A stretch of 31,263 bases of DNA from Gonium pectorale. Lineage: Eukaryota > Chlorophyta > Chlorophyceae > Chlamydomonadales > Volvocaceae. Location of the stretch: assembly GCA_001584585.1 (NCBI GenBank), contig LSYV01000017.1, positions 1,171,426 to 1,202,688 on the forward strand, written 5' to 3'. Positions 20,801 to 31,263 of the stretch are shown here, in pieces (position 1 is the first letter of the stretch; each line of letters starts with the position of its first letter). A program made the position numbers and the translations under genes. The notes beneath the pieces are model-generated. The model had not been told where the DNA came from. It worked only from the letters and a program-made list of their open reading frames with translations, and did not search any database.

Positions 20801-22725
20801 GGTCAGCGTGACGAACTCGGAGAAGGCCGACGCGCCATTGAAGGCCACCGCCTGCCCCACCTGCGGAGCCCACAAATTGCATCAGGAAGGACTTTGGCAC
20901 ACGGTCCAGGTTGGGCCCCCTCGCCCCTTCACGGCATTTGGGGCGCCGGACCCCGTAAAGACACTCAATGAACAAGAGGTCCCTGTGAGGTCTGCATGTC
21001 TGCCCAGGAACCTCCAACCATGTCCACGAGTGCGAAGTCACCGCCCAGTGCCGGCGCCTCACCGTTAGACTGCCCGCGCCGCCCGGTCCCACTGCCACCA
21101 CAACGCCCGCGCCCTCGGCGCCCAGCGGAAAGTCCTGCATGCATGAATACCCTGTTGGCGCCTCAGCAAGCAAAGTAGGCCAACGAAGAGGAACGATGGC
21201 GGCCACTTGAGTTCTGGGCGTGGGCCGTACATGAGAAAAGGACAGTTTGGGAGCTGCACCTGGGCGGGCGCTACGCTAGGGATGCAGACGAGGCGCCCCT
21301 ATTACCGGGCCCGAAGCATATGGGGAGATTGACCCCGAGCCCGGCGAGACCCCCCGCCAACGCCTAGCAGTCCACCCAGCCGCTGCTGGCTCATATGCAT
21401 CAGTGCCGACCGGGGCCGCACCCCTGCCCGCGGCCACGGCCGTACAAGCGAAGTCGCGCTGATGCCCTGCGCTCACCACCGTCTTCTTCTTTAAACCGCC
21501 CCAGCCGGGGTCCCACACCAACCCCTGTCCCTGCCTCAGGCCTTGCATGACCCCGCCTGGCCGCAGCCCCGCGCATCTGCAAGTGCCGCTTGTGTGCCGA
21601 GGCGCCGCCACCCTCAGTACAGGCTGGACCCTCCCCCGCCCCTGCCCCCTGCCTGCCCCCTGACCTGCCCAGTCCCTGCCCAGTCCCTGCCGAGTTCCTG
21701 CCCTAGCCCCTGCCCGGCTGCACCCCAGCTCAAATGCTCGGCCCCTCCCTCTGCCCCAGCCCCTGCCCGGCCACACCCTAGCTCCCAGGCCTCTGCCCCT
21801 GCCCGGCCACACCCCAGCTCCAGGGCTCCGCCCCTGCCCCTGCCCCTGCCTGCAGCTGCCGGTTGCGTGCGAAGGCGTACTCGCCACGCGCACGGAACGT
21901 CTCGCAGCCGCCGTTGATCCCGGCGTGAGTCACCCGGACCAGCGCCTGCAAGTTTGGGGTTCCACGTGGAGCTCAGCAACGGCAGGTGACAAGGGGGGGC
22001 TGGGAGCGCCGCCGCGGTTGCTGCAGCTGCGCCACCGGCAGGCTGTGTGTCGCCGCTGCCGGGCCGCACGCATAGGGCTGTAGCGCCCGAGGCAAGCGTT
22101 TGCCCGGTGACGTGACGAGACACTCGGGCACGAACATCCTTGCCTACCCCGGGCCGCCGCCTCGCACTCTCATGAGTCTGCGCTAAAGACCTGTCGGGCT
22201 TCGAACCTCTCCCAAAGTCCCGTTCGCGCGCATGTGGTTCGCGGGACGCACGAAAGGGCATGCAACCCAAGGCTTCATTCCTTAAAGACCTACTAGTCTT
22301 GTAAACCCGGTGAGATGGTTGCATGTCGGCACGCATATCGTCCGGGCCTCAGCCTACGCCGCCTGTGGTGACCTCGGGGTCCGTACCTCCCCCGGACCAG
22401 GCATACGCAGCTCCACCTCCCGCACGGTGGCCACTTCACGGAAGCTGGAGCCGCAGCGGGGTGCGACCAGACGCCGAAAGGTCGGCGGGAACACATGCTG
22501 GTCTGCCGACTGAGGGTGCTGAGGGTGTTGCTCCGCCGTTGGTGACCCTTTTGATGACGAGCCAGTAAGAGCCGACGCTAGTGAAATGATTGGATAGGAT
22601 TGTAGTCGCGATAATGGGTAAGGGGCGAGGCAGGTGTGGGGCGCCCGGAGGTTGGAGAGCACCGGCGCCGAGGCGCCCGCGCGCTGCACTAGCGATTGAT
22701 TCCGCGAAGCCGAGAGCAATTGCAT
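17859..22725 (-). CDS. Zinc-type medium-chain dehydrogenase/quinone-reductase-like protein (ZADH2/PTGR3 group)
   Basis: Nine exons: 22725-22387, 21945-21850, 21134-21063, 20860-20705, 20079-19894, 19291-19169, 18710-18471, 18324-18229 and 17936-17859, all joined in phase 0, giving 461 residues. Residues 1-75 are Ser/Ala/Arg-rich with few acidic residues and could be an organellar targeting peptide. The GroES-like half follows: RLVAPRCGSSFREV, ALVRVTHAGINGGCET, PLGAEGAGVVVAVGPG, AFSEFVTL. The Rossmann half starts with AAAGGTGHLATQ (residues 236-247), the NAD(P)-binding loop, then ALGAQHVIDY, GGLDVVYEGVGG and GKVVIEL at the C-terminus. The order matches ZADH2, a 15-oxoprostaglandin-type enone reductase in animals; the algal substrate is unknown. 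The 'zinc-type' name is by family only, since no structural-zinc Cys cluster is present. An Ala-rich stretch of about 45 residues is inserted after VGYISEYP. Intron 2 needs a GC donor. It is divergent from the UGPase gene. Confidence 0.87.
21630..21849. repeat. C-rich tandem repeats inside reductase intron 2
   Basis: Degenerate units of roughly 40-45 bp share GCCCCTGCCCGG(C/T)(C/T)(A/G)CACCC(C/T)AGCTC. They sit among shorter CCCAGTCCCTGC and CCCCTG repeats. The array ends exactly at the 5' splice site of the intron on the minus strand (CTGCAG|GCAGGGG). Confidence 0.8.
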
Positions 22726-22984
22726 TGTGTTGTTGTCGGTGGGTCAGGGAGGGCGTCGAACGTTGGGTCGCGTCACATGCTCCGAAACATCGGCGATCCT
22801 CTTCTGCCCCACCCAGCCCCGCAGCCGCGCAAGACTTGCGATACCCAACAATACGTTTGCGTCACGCTCTTTGTACTAAAGGACTTTGATCCGCCTTAAA
22901 GCACAAAGCCCCGTTGACTTCGACCCACAGGGTCTTTTATCCTAATCAGCAACCACGGGCTGTGAGGCTAGTCGCGAGGCGGCC
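22726..22984. promoter_or_regulatory. Divergent promoter region, reductase (-) and UGPase (+)
   Basis: Only 259 bp separate the two proposed start codons, so both promoters and 5' UTRs must fit here. No convincing TATA box was seen for either direction. If the reductase really starts further downstream in its first exon, the shared region would be longer. Confidence 0.5.
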
Positions 22985-25900
22985 ATGGTGAGAAACGAGT
23001 TTTCAGGATCATGTATCGCGTCGTCGCTCGGAAGGCAGCTACATCGCTGAAGTACACTCGCAGGAGGCGTTCGGGGCGTATGAGATCAAGATGAAGGCTG
23101 CCGGGCTGAGCCCGGCTGCCATCGCTGCATTCAAGCGGAACTACGACCAACTACTGGCGGGCGTGACCGGCATGGTGGGTCCTCGACGTTCTGCCCAGTT
23201 CGGAGAGAATTGTGCAAGATGGCATGAAGCGGGGGAAGGGCCGTTACGGTGCCGAGCGTGCGGCGGGAGAGTATGGACCAGCCCGTCGCATGCCGCCTGC
23301 CTTCAACCGCCCTTCCGTCCCTGCTCTTGCGGGGGCCCCCTTCCCATCCCCATGGAGACGAACCCGTAAGGTTGATGTATGTGCGGCTATTGCGGAAGCC
23401 ACTAGCTCCTCGACGCCTTGATCGACCCCCCCTGCCCTGGCCCCCAGGCTGGGAGCAGCCGAAGGCGGCTGCGTACCCTGAACCGGCTCCAAGCCAAATA
23501 ACATATACCATACATAGTTAGGCGCTAACCATGCACCACGGGACCGACTTCCGTCAACCTACCAGCTTCAGCGCCCTTTCCCCGCCCATGCACCTCTGGG
23601 CGCCTTGCCCCTCGTTACCCTGGTTTCTTCCATCTGTGCGACCCACATGCCTGCTCAGATCTGAGAACACCTGCATTGCTCCTGACTTCCTCGCGCGCCG
23701 TGCTGCCCCACGCGTTGGCGCGTCCACCCACCAAAGCCGCTCGGTGCAGCCCTAGCCCCCACCTGCCTTACCTCGCCCGAAGGTCAGGGCCCCCGGTCCA
23801 CATGGGCATGCTGAAGGCCCACCCCTACTGCTGCTGCAGGCTGTTGTATGGTCCCATCAAACCCCACAATGCCCCGCCCTGGCACATTCCCACCACACCC
23901 TCTTTATGCCCACCTTCCTCCCACGCTCCGCCCACGCCCCCTCACAGGTTCCCGAGGCGGAGATTGACAGCGCCACGGGCCTGCCCTCGCTTCTGGACCT
24001 GCCCCGGGTGACTCCCCAGGAGGCCAAGGTGGGGCGGGCCGCGGAGGTGGAGGGGCCAAAGGGCCGCCTCGCTTCTCACCAGCTTAGCCCATGGGCACAC
24101 GCCGTTCCGGGCCGTAGGGATGGGGCCCCTTGGCACGGGGAACGCTTGTTGCGGCTGGCGGGGGGAACTACTGGTGGTTCATTGGCGCGTCATGGGGGCA
24201 TACGCTGCCAAGGATGATGTCGGAGGTGGAGTTACCGGGCTCGTTAGCGCACCTCCGCCAGCCTTTGTGCTGCCCATTCACGCATTACACTCTGATGTCG
24301 CCATGCACCTGTCTGCATGTGCACAAGTCCCCCACAGCAACGGCGCTGCCTGCGGAACAGCCGCCCTGCGGTGGGTGGCACAGCCCCTCCCCCCGCCCCC
24401 AAGGCCGTCCCGCTCTCGCCCAACCCTTGCCCGTTGCCCCTCTGCCCCGGCGGCAGACCCTGCTGTCCCAGACCGCTGTGCTCAAGCTCAATGGCGGGCT
24501 GGGCACCAGCATGGGCCTGGAGAAGGCCAAGTCGCTGCTGGTGGTCAAGGACGGGAAGACCTTCCTGGACCTCATCGCCGAGCAGGTGGGGTGGGGGGCG
24601 TGGGGCGGGCCGCACGCGGATGCCACACCGGGTTGACGCATGCAGGGCACCCGTGTGCGTGTGCGTGTTGATGCGCGTGTGTTGAACTGGCGGGGGCCGG
24701 ACCGTACACAGCGTTGTGGGTGGGCAGGTGACGGGGGGGGGGTGACGTAGGGGGGATTGTGAGGCGCGGGCGATTGAAGGACTGGAACTGCAGACGCACA
24801 CAGGCGCAGTAGGAGCGGGTGGCCGGTGGCGGACGCGAGGCTCGTTCCGGGAGCTCGTGGCGGAGCGGATGGGTGGCAGGTGTTGGGGATGGGTGTTGTG
24901 GAGCTTGGACCCGGGTCGGCAGGGTGAGTGACCGACCGGAGCAGAGGTTATGTAGTACGCCTCGCATTCCCGCAACGCCATTGTACTTGCGCTCCTCTCC
25001 CCTCCACGCCCGTCCGTTCCGTCCCCTCTCGGTCCCAACCCGCAACTCCCTGGCCTGGCCCTACCCCGTACGGCAGGTCAAGCACATGCGCGCCTCGTAC
25101 GGCAGCAACGTGATCTTTACGCTGATGAACAGCTTCTCCACCTCGGCCGACACGCGGGCATTCTTGCAGGAGAAGCATCCTGACCTGCTGCAGGTGGGGG
25201 CGGCACGGAAACGGGGCTGGATTGGGAGCGGAGCGGGGCGGGCACGATGCTGGGTGGAATGGAGGCGGGACGGGGTGAAGAAGAACAAGCCCCCAAGACA
25301 GCCCTTGCGACGCATCCCCTGTCGCCACACCCCGGGGCCCCTGCCGGCCTGCTTCCCGTCTCCGTCCCGTCCCCCGTCTTCGTCGTATCCCGCACCGCCT
25401 CCGGCCTGGAACGATGAGAACGATTTGGCCCCCAGGCCGAAGGAAGAGTGCTGCTGGAGGCCAGATCGTTATCACTAAACTGATGTACTCAAGCCCTCTC
25501 AATCCCCTCCGCCCTCGCAGGAGCCGCTGATTGAGCTGATGCAGAACATGTCCCCCAAGGTAGACGCAGCCACGCTGGCGCCCGCGTCGCACCCGCAGCA
25601 GCCCGACATGGAGTGGTGAGGCAGGCGGGAAGGGGAGGAGGGACGGACGGACGGACGGACGGACGGACGGACGGACGGACGGACGGACGGACGGACGGAC
25701 GGACGGACGGAGGGAGGGAGGGAGGGAGGGAGGGAGGGAGGGAAGGAGGGAAGGAAGGAATGAGGGGGGAGGATGGGACTGTGTGGTGGCTTGGGGCCTC
25801 AGGTTGCGGGCCTCTCAGGTTGGGGTTTGGGGCATCTGGTTGGGGCCCTCGGCTATGGGGGCTCGAGTCACGGTCCTCGAGGTTTGGGTCTTGAGGTGGG

Positions 25901-28900
25901 GGCGGCATGCCACGGCCCCTGGATGGGTGGCAGCGGCGGTATGGGGGCTCGAGTCACGGTCCTCGAGGTTTGGGTCTTGAGGTGGGGGCGGCATGCCACG
26001 GCCCCTGGATGGGTGGCAGCGGCGGCCCGCGCTCGCAACCCGCCAGCAACGTGACCCGAGGGGGGGTGCGGGTGGTGAGAGGGATGGCTAGGGTTGGGAC
26101 TCTCGAGGCTCGGCGGCATGGGCCCGCTCCGCGCAAAGACGATTACGCGATTCTGCGGGCCGGATGAAGAAATTCTGCGGCCAGCCTTTTCTAGCGAGAA
26201 CGCTCAAATGCCCTCTCCGCCCTGCCGCCACCCCCCTATCTGCCGCGACCGCCCTGCAGGTGCCCCCCCGGCCACGGCGACATCTACCCCTCGCTGCTGG
26301 GCAGCGGCATGCTAGACAAGCTGATCGACCTGGGGATCAAGTGAGCCAGTGGACCAGGGGCCAGAACTGCCGGACCAGCGGGTGCAGCACCCCGGGGATG
26401 GGGAGGAACGCGAGCAAGCCTGGAAATTGAAAGCAAACGGGCGGCCGGAAGGCCCCTTCCCACCCACCCGGCGCCCGTGGGGAACGGGCATGCCCTTACT
26501 TTCCTCAGGCGGGGAATGGGTGCACGGAACTCTCCATATACTGCTTTGGGTCCGCCCGACTGCCCGCCGGGGCGTCGCAGGGGCTGGCGAGCAGTCTTGA
26601 TGCAGGGAGATACAGGGAGTGGGCGCAGAGCGTGCTGAGAGCGGTCACAGGGGGCGTGCCGGAGGGGTGCGAAGGTTTCTCAGCCGTCCGGGCGCCCCTC
26701 ACACCGTAGTGTGGCCACCGCCGGCCCTTGGATCTCCATACGGCTCTCCGCGCGGCTACAGCCCGCGCCCGAGCGACCCCCCTTGCGCCGACGGGCCCCC
26801 CCAACACGCACAATTGGACGACATGTGCATCCGATTTCTCTATTGAGAACGCCTTCCAGTCCTCCAAAGGACCCCACACACACGCACGCGCCGTATGCTT
26901 ACCACCGTCTTGCTCGCCACATACATCCTGGCTGGCAGGTACCTGTTTGTGTCCAACTCTGACAACTTGGGCGCCACGCTGGACCTGGACCTGCTCAGCT
27001 ATTTCGCGGGCTCCGGCAAGGCGTTCCTCATGGAGGTGGGTGGGTGGGCGGGTGGGTACGGGAGGCGGGTGTGTGGTGGGTGGGCGGGCGGGCGGCTGCT
27101 TGGCTGGATGGGGGGGGCTGGGTAGGGGCGCCGTAAGGGCTCTCCATCGCGAGGTTCGGAGTGGCATGACCGGGGCTTGGCGCGGCGGCACCCGGCGTTT
27201 CAACTGAGGAGAGGCGTGTGAGGGAGGGAGCGCAGCGGCGGTGTGCGGGTGTGGGATGTGTGGCCGGAGTTAAAAGAGGCTGATGCTGCGGGGCGGCGCA
27301 GGCAGGCATGACTTCTCGGGAGATGCGCGCACGGGACAAAATGGGCAGGTACCTTGAGGCATAATGGGGATATGCTGGTGCTTACCCCGGCGCCTGCCCT
27401 GCCCGTCTTACGCTTATGCTGGTGCTTACCCCGTCTCGGAATGCGGAACCCGCGGCCCTTTCGGAGCGCATGTCCTCAGCTCTCTTGCTCTAGCCCCGGC
27501 AACCTGACCAGGCGGGCCGAGCGGCCTCGCCCCCATCCTGTGCCTGCGCAGCATGCGGATGGCTGCGACTGCCGAGTGAAGAGGGCACCCCGATCCCTCA
27601 CCGCGGTCCCCTCCCGCAGCGCCCCCCTCCCGCCCGAACCTCTCCCCCCCCCCCGCCGTGTCCGCCGCAGGTGTGCGAGCGCACCGCCGCCGACAAGAAG
27701 GGCGGCCACCTCTGCGTGCGCAAGGCCGACGGGCGGCTGATGCTGCGCGAGAGCGCCATGTGCCCGGACGCCGACAAAAAGGCCTTCGAGGACATCGCCA
27801 AGCACCAGTGGGTCGCGGACGGATGGGGGGGTGTCAAGAGGCAAGGGGTCGGGAGGCATTCCCTTCTGGGAAGCCAGGGTTGGTGGGGAACGGGGGTTCG
27901 GGAAGTCACGGCAACGGGGCCGTAAGCGTCTTGGACTGGCCGACTGATAGGAGGAACGGGGAAGGCTACGGGGCGCAGGGCGGGTCAGTGCGTATTCTCA
28001 ATATGTCGACACAGGAAACCCTGGGGACTTTGATTAGCGCATTCTGCTACCAGCCCTGCTGCGCCGCCAATCCGTGTACGCGCCTGCCTCCCCCGTCCGC
28101 CCGCCCGCAGGTACTTCAACACGAACAACCTGTGGGTCAACCTGCCCGACCTCAAGGCCGCGCTGGCGGCCGCGCCCGGAGGCGCCCTGCCGCTGCCGCT
28201 CATCAAAAACAAGAAGACCGTCAACCCGCGCGACGCCGCCAGCGAGCCCGTCTTCCAGCTGGAGACCGCCATGGGGTCCGCCATTGAGTGCTTTGACAGC
28301 GCGGGTGAGGGCGCCGGGGGACGGAGGGAACAGGGGGGTGCGCTGGGCGGCTGGGGGCAGGGAGGGTTTTCTTGCGTAGGAAGGGTGTGTGTGGGAGGAA
28401 CGGGTGCGGCACGGAGGTGCTATCGCGGCGGGGCAGAGGGGTTGACGCCCAACCGGCCAGGACGGCCCCATCCTTAAGCCTGCAGCCGCGTGGGCACGGC
28501 CGGGCGCCCGGCCTCTCGTCCCCGCGCTGTGCCACCGTGCGTGCCGCCGCAAGGGTAGGGGTAGCGGAGGCGGTTCACGCGGCCGAGCGGGGGAGAGGGG
28601 TAATGAAAGGGGGAACTGGTCGCGTCGCCAACACCGAATCGCAGGGGGTGGTGGGCCCTGCCCGCCAGCCGTACAGTCCAGCCCTACCCACCATTCCCCT
28701 CTCCTCTCCCTCACCGCCTGACCCTTCCCTACCCTTCCCTGCCCTTCCCTACCCTTCCGTACCCTTCCGTACCCTTCCGTACCCTTCCCTACCATTCCCT
28801 ACCATTCCCTGCCCTTCCCCCCACCCCGCCCCCCCTACGGCCCCCGCCAGGCGCCATCGTGGTTCCGCGCTCACGCTTCGCGCCGGTCAAGACCTGCTCC

Positions 28901-30387
28901 GACCTGTTTGTGCTCCGCTCCGATGTGTACGTGATCGCCGAAGACGCCACGGTGGCGGTGGCGCCCGAGCTGCTGCCGGTCGCCGCGGGGGCGCCCCCCC
29001 GGGTGCCGCTCATCAAGCTGGACGACGCGCACTACAAACTGGTGGACCAGCTGGAGGTGCGGTACCCGGGGGCCGGAGTAATGGCGGGGGCCGGGCTGGG
29101 CCCGGGCGGGGGCCGTGGGGGGAGAGGAGGAAGGGCATGAATAACAGCGAGCTGGGCGCCAGCAGCGTTTGTCCCGTCCGCCGGCCGGTCCTTCCCACGT
29201 TTCGCCAGCTCCCGATAGTGTTGGCATTCGAAAGTCCGGCAGCCGCCAGGTGTATGCCGCCGAAGCCTGCAGCATCCACTGTTTTATTAATGAAGGAGTG
29301 TGCGTGCGTGTGCCTAAGTCACCCACCCCTCCCTGTCCCCACCGTCCTCAAGCCGGGGGGGAGAGGGTCCATAGGCTGGCGGCGAGGTGGATCGGGGATT
29401 GAGTGGGTATGGAGAGGGGAGGGCAGGGGAGGGGAGGAGGCGCGGTGGGAAGAATCGAGGGCTGTTTGGGCATGGGGTGGCTGCGGAGGAAGTTGTAGCA
29501 TCCACGGCGTCGGTTGGGGAGGCGCCGCTCGTTGATCATGCAGTGTGCACAAAGCTCGTGGGCCAGATCTCGGAGGGGGGGGATGAGGATCGAAGGCACG
29601 CGGCTGCCGGGCCTCACCGGGGCGGGAGAAGCCGGATGGGCAGCTAGGGTGCAAGGCAACGATCGCCGCTCCGCTCCGCTCCGCTCCGCTCCGCTCCGCT
29701 CCGCTCCGCTCGCCTCAAGCTGCGCCTTGCTCATTGATATTCGTGGGGACCCTTACAGTCAGTTCCCCTCCGCGCCCTGAACCCGCCCTACCGGTACCTG
29801 CGTGTGCCACTGACCAGCACGTCCGCCGTTCCGCCCGTCCGCGCCGCCGCCGCCCCTCCCCCCCCCGCGCAGGCGCTCGCGCCGTCGGTGCCCAGCCTCA
29901 AGGACGCATCCTCAGTCACCGTCAAGGGGAAGGTCAAGTTCGAGGCGGGTGCGTAAAAGCCGCAGCGGGTATTGGTGCACGTGGCAAGCGGTACGGGCAT
30001 GAGAAGTTGGCGCCTCATGCGATGGACGGGACGCTGTGTGCTCAATGAAGGCGATTCGGGCCCGGGCTGGGAGGTCAGTCATAGGGGTCCAGTCGCTGGC
30101 CCCGCTTAAGCCCAGGCGGAAGATCGCGACGCCGGCCTGTACGCCTACAACCGAACCCCCACCGTGCGCAGGACCGGGGCGACACAGAAACCGACGTATG
30201 TGTGCGGCGGACAAACCCGACTCACACCGCTTTCACCCTGCCTGTCTCCCTTCACGCCTCGGCCGCAGGCGTCAAGCTGGTTGGCGACGTGACTTTGGAG
30301 GCGGCGGGAGGCTCGCCGGCGGTTCTGGGCGCGGGCGAATACACCGGGAGCGTCGAGGTGGGGGAGCCGGCGGCCGTGCCGGCGTGA
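22985..30387 (+). CDS. UTP-glucose-1-phosphate uridylyltransferase (UDP-glucose pyrophosphorylase)
   Basis: It makes UDP-glucose and pyrophosphate from UTP and glucose-1-phosphate, supplying glycosylation and wall or glycolipid synthesis. Exons: 22985-22987, 23064-23174, 23948-24028, 24457-24585, 25077-25193, 25521-25615, 26260-26340, 26939-27035, 27671-27807, 28111-28304, 28851-29056, 29873-29948 and 30269-30387. This gives 481 residues, normal for the family. Motifs in order: [16 protein letters not shown] (residues 76-91, nucleotide loop and Lys), [37 protein letters not shown] (uridine and sugar binding), [38 protein letters not shown], and a C-terminal beta-helix domain ending [11 protein letters not shown]. 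No clear targeting peptide is seen, so a cytosolic enzyme is likely. The first exon (start codon only) is the weakest part; the alternative start is the ATG at 23091, giving a protein 10 residues shorter. Tandem repeats fill several introns. Confidence 0.95.
23011..23094 (+). other. Small uORF overlapping an alternative UGPase start
   Basis: If transcripts keep the 22988-23063 segment, a 27-codon ORF begins with ATG at 23011 and stops at TGA 23092-23094. That stop overlaps the in-frame UGPase ATG at 23091-23093 as ATGA. The encoded peptide is basic ([15 protein letters not shown]...). It matters only for unspliced or downstream-initiated transcripts. It could equally be an accidental frame. 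Confidence 0.3.
25640..25759 (+). repeat. (GGAC)n then (GGGA)n microsatellites, UGPase intron 6
   Basis: About 17 near-perfect GGAC units (25640-25709) pass directly into roughly ten GGGA units, then decay into GGAA variants. The array begins about 25 bp after the exon 6 donor and is highly purine-rich on the coding strand. Confidence 0.95.
25854..26025 (+). repeat. Two tandem copies of an 86-bp unit, UGPase intron 6
   Basis: The unit starting TATGGGGGCTCGAGTCACGG appears at 25854-25939 and 25940-26025, virtually identical. A weaker partial echo (CTCGAGGCTCGGCGGCATGG) follows near 26102. This is a recent intronic duplication. Confidence 0.92.
28722..28820 (+). repeat. Decamer tandem array (CCCTTCC[C/G]TA), UGPase intron 10
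   Basis: About ten units of a 10-bp pyrimidine-rich repeat lie immediately before the exon 11 acceptor. Three central copies share a C-to-G change (CCCTTCCGTA) and two carry CCATTCCCTA, indicating internal amplification. The array forms most of the polypyrimidine stretch in front of the acceptor. Confidence 0.92.
29666..29710 (+). repeat. (CCGCT)9 pentanucleotide repeat, UGPase intron 11
   Basis: Nine perfect CCGCT units lie within the 816-bp intron 11. Perfect copies suggest a young, probably polymorphic array. Confidence 0.97.
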
Positions 30388-31263
30388 GGGGCAGCCCCCT
30401 TGCCGGGCACGTCAGCTCCTTGGCAGGCTGGCGGGGCCTTTGGTTGGGCAGGAAGTCGGGGTTGGAGAGTGGTTTTGCAGGTCGGAATCGCACATGTCTG
30501 CGGGTGTGTGGGGAAGTACGTATCAGGAAGCTGTCGCTGCTGCAACAAGGCCGGGTACGCCGTCGGTAGCGTGGGCAGTGGGCAGAGTGAGTGCTTGCAT
30601 GCATGTGATGAAGCATGCGCGCGGGTGGCCAGCAAGGCACATGTCGTCGTACGTCATGGAGTGTGTGTGTGCGGGTAGGCGACCGCGCTTGGCTCTTTCT
30701 TCGGAACTCTAATGCGGGTCGTCTGCGGCATGATTGGATGACGGAAATTCATGAGACCCGGGATTTGTTTTGTGAGCATAACGGCGCGAGGTAGAACGTG
30801 CTCTACTCGCAGTTGTGGAGCGAACTGGGCTTTGGTTGGCGCAGGGCTGCTGCGCGCGCTTACACTACCACGAAGGCTGCGACGCTGCGTGCGGGGGCAG
30901 AGGGACGGTGTCACAGCCATCACCACGTTCCAGTAGTCAGACCGGCCCCTGCCAGCACAACATGCATACACGAACGAAGCTGCCACTCGCCCGGCACGCC
31001 TGCCTGGTCTTCCCGTCTGCTGTCCAATGGCCCCCCACGGGCCGATAACTCGCTCCGCTTCAGCTTCTCCAGCATCGGGTATGTAGCAGACACATACACA
31101 TTATTATTATTATTATTGTCTGCCGGCGGCGGCGGCGGCAGCGCAGTGGCCACGCCTCCACGCTCTCAGGCCAGGAGGCGAAAATGCCCAGGAGTGTTGA
31201 TGGCCCGCCCCTGATCCTCGCGACCGTCAGCGCAGCAGCGGCAAAAGCGTCTGATAGGTCCTG
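30388..31263. other. Non-coding DNA after UGPase
   Basis: This holds the UGPase 3' UTR of unknown length. No TGTAA signal was found by eye, and no further gene is recognisable before the window edge. Confidence 0.5.
31101..31117 (+). repeat. (TTA)n microsatellite
   Basis: Five to six TTA units follow ACACATACACA. A GGC trinucleotide run lies just downstream at about 31125-31139. Confidence 0.9.

Noticed and set aside
28372..29535. Plus-strand open frame of 387 codons
   Set aside because: It crosses UGPase intron 10, exon 11 and intron 11 in another frame. It includes the decamer repeat and has no independent motifs.
30388..31263. Poly(A) signal TGTAA for UGPase
   Set aside because: No clear TGTAA was found by eye downstream of the stop, so no terminator is annotated. 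The same holds for the kinase and reductase genes on the other strand.

Overview
The window looks like nuclear DNA of a chlamydomonadalean (volvocine-type) green alga. The evidence is high G+C, coding regions broken by many GT-AG introns of roughly 75-900 bp, a divergent H2B/H2A pair ending in the short algal histone 3' palindrome, and decayed LINE-type retrotransposon pieces. No prokaryotic operon structure is visible. Species cannot be fixed from the sequence alone.

Layout. (1) 1-1834: a decayed LINE C-terminus, then non-coding DNA with the first copy of a ~310-bp dispersed repeat. (2) 1831-3218: divergently transcribed histone H2B (-) and H2A (+) around a 282-bp shared promoter, each followed by a hairpin terminator. 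(3) 3219-10117: gene-poor DNA with the second repeat copy, a GGGGAC-type minisatellite and an antisense LINE linker fragment. (4) 10118-17058 (-): a nine-exon gene for a NIMA-related (NEK) protein kinase with a very long low-complexity linker and a C-terminal CAP-Gly-like domain, about 1511 residues. A phase-compatible cassette of 132 codons lies in the intron that interrupts the activation segment. (5) 17859-22725 (-): a nine-exon medium-chain zinc-type oxidoreductase of the ZADH2/PTGR3 quinone-reductase-like group, about 461 residues. (6) 22985-30387 (+): a thirteen-exon UTP-glucose-1-phosphate uridylyltransferase (UGPase), about 481 residues, divergent from the reductase. (7) 30388-31263: non-coding tail with a TTA microsatellite.

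Exon models were built by hand from protein similarity, GT/AG sites and codon phase. All junctions are phase-consistent, but no transcript evidence was available. UGPase serves UDP-glucose synthesis, the reductase is probably a soluble or organellar NAD(P)H enzyme, and the NEK protein probably acts at microtubules or cilia. There is no sign that these three act in one pathway. The most unusual item is the NEK kinase joined to a CAP-Gly-like module, with its possible alternatively spliced activation-loop insert.
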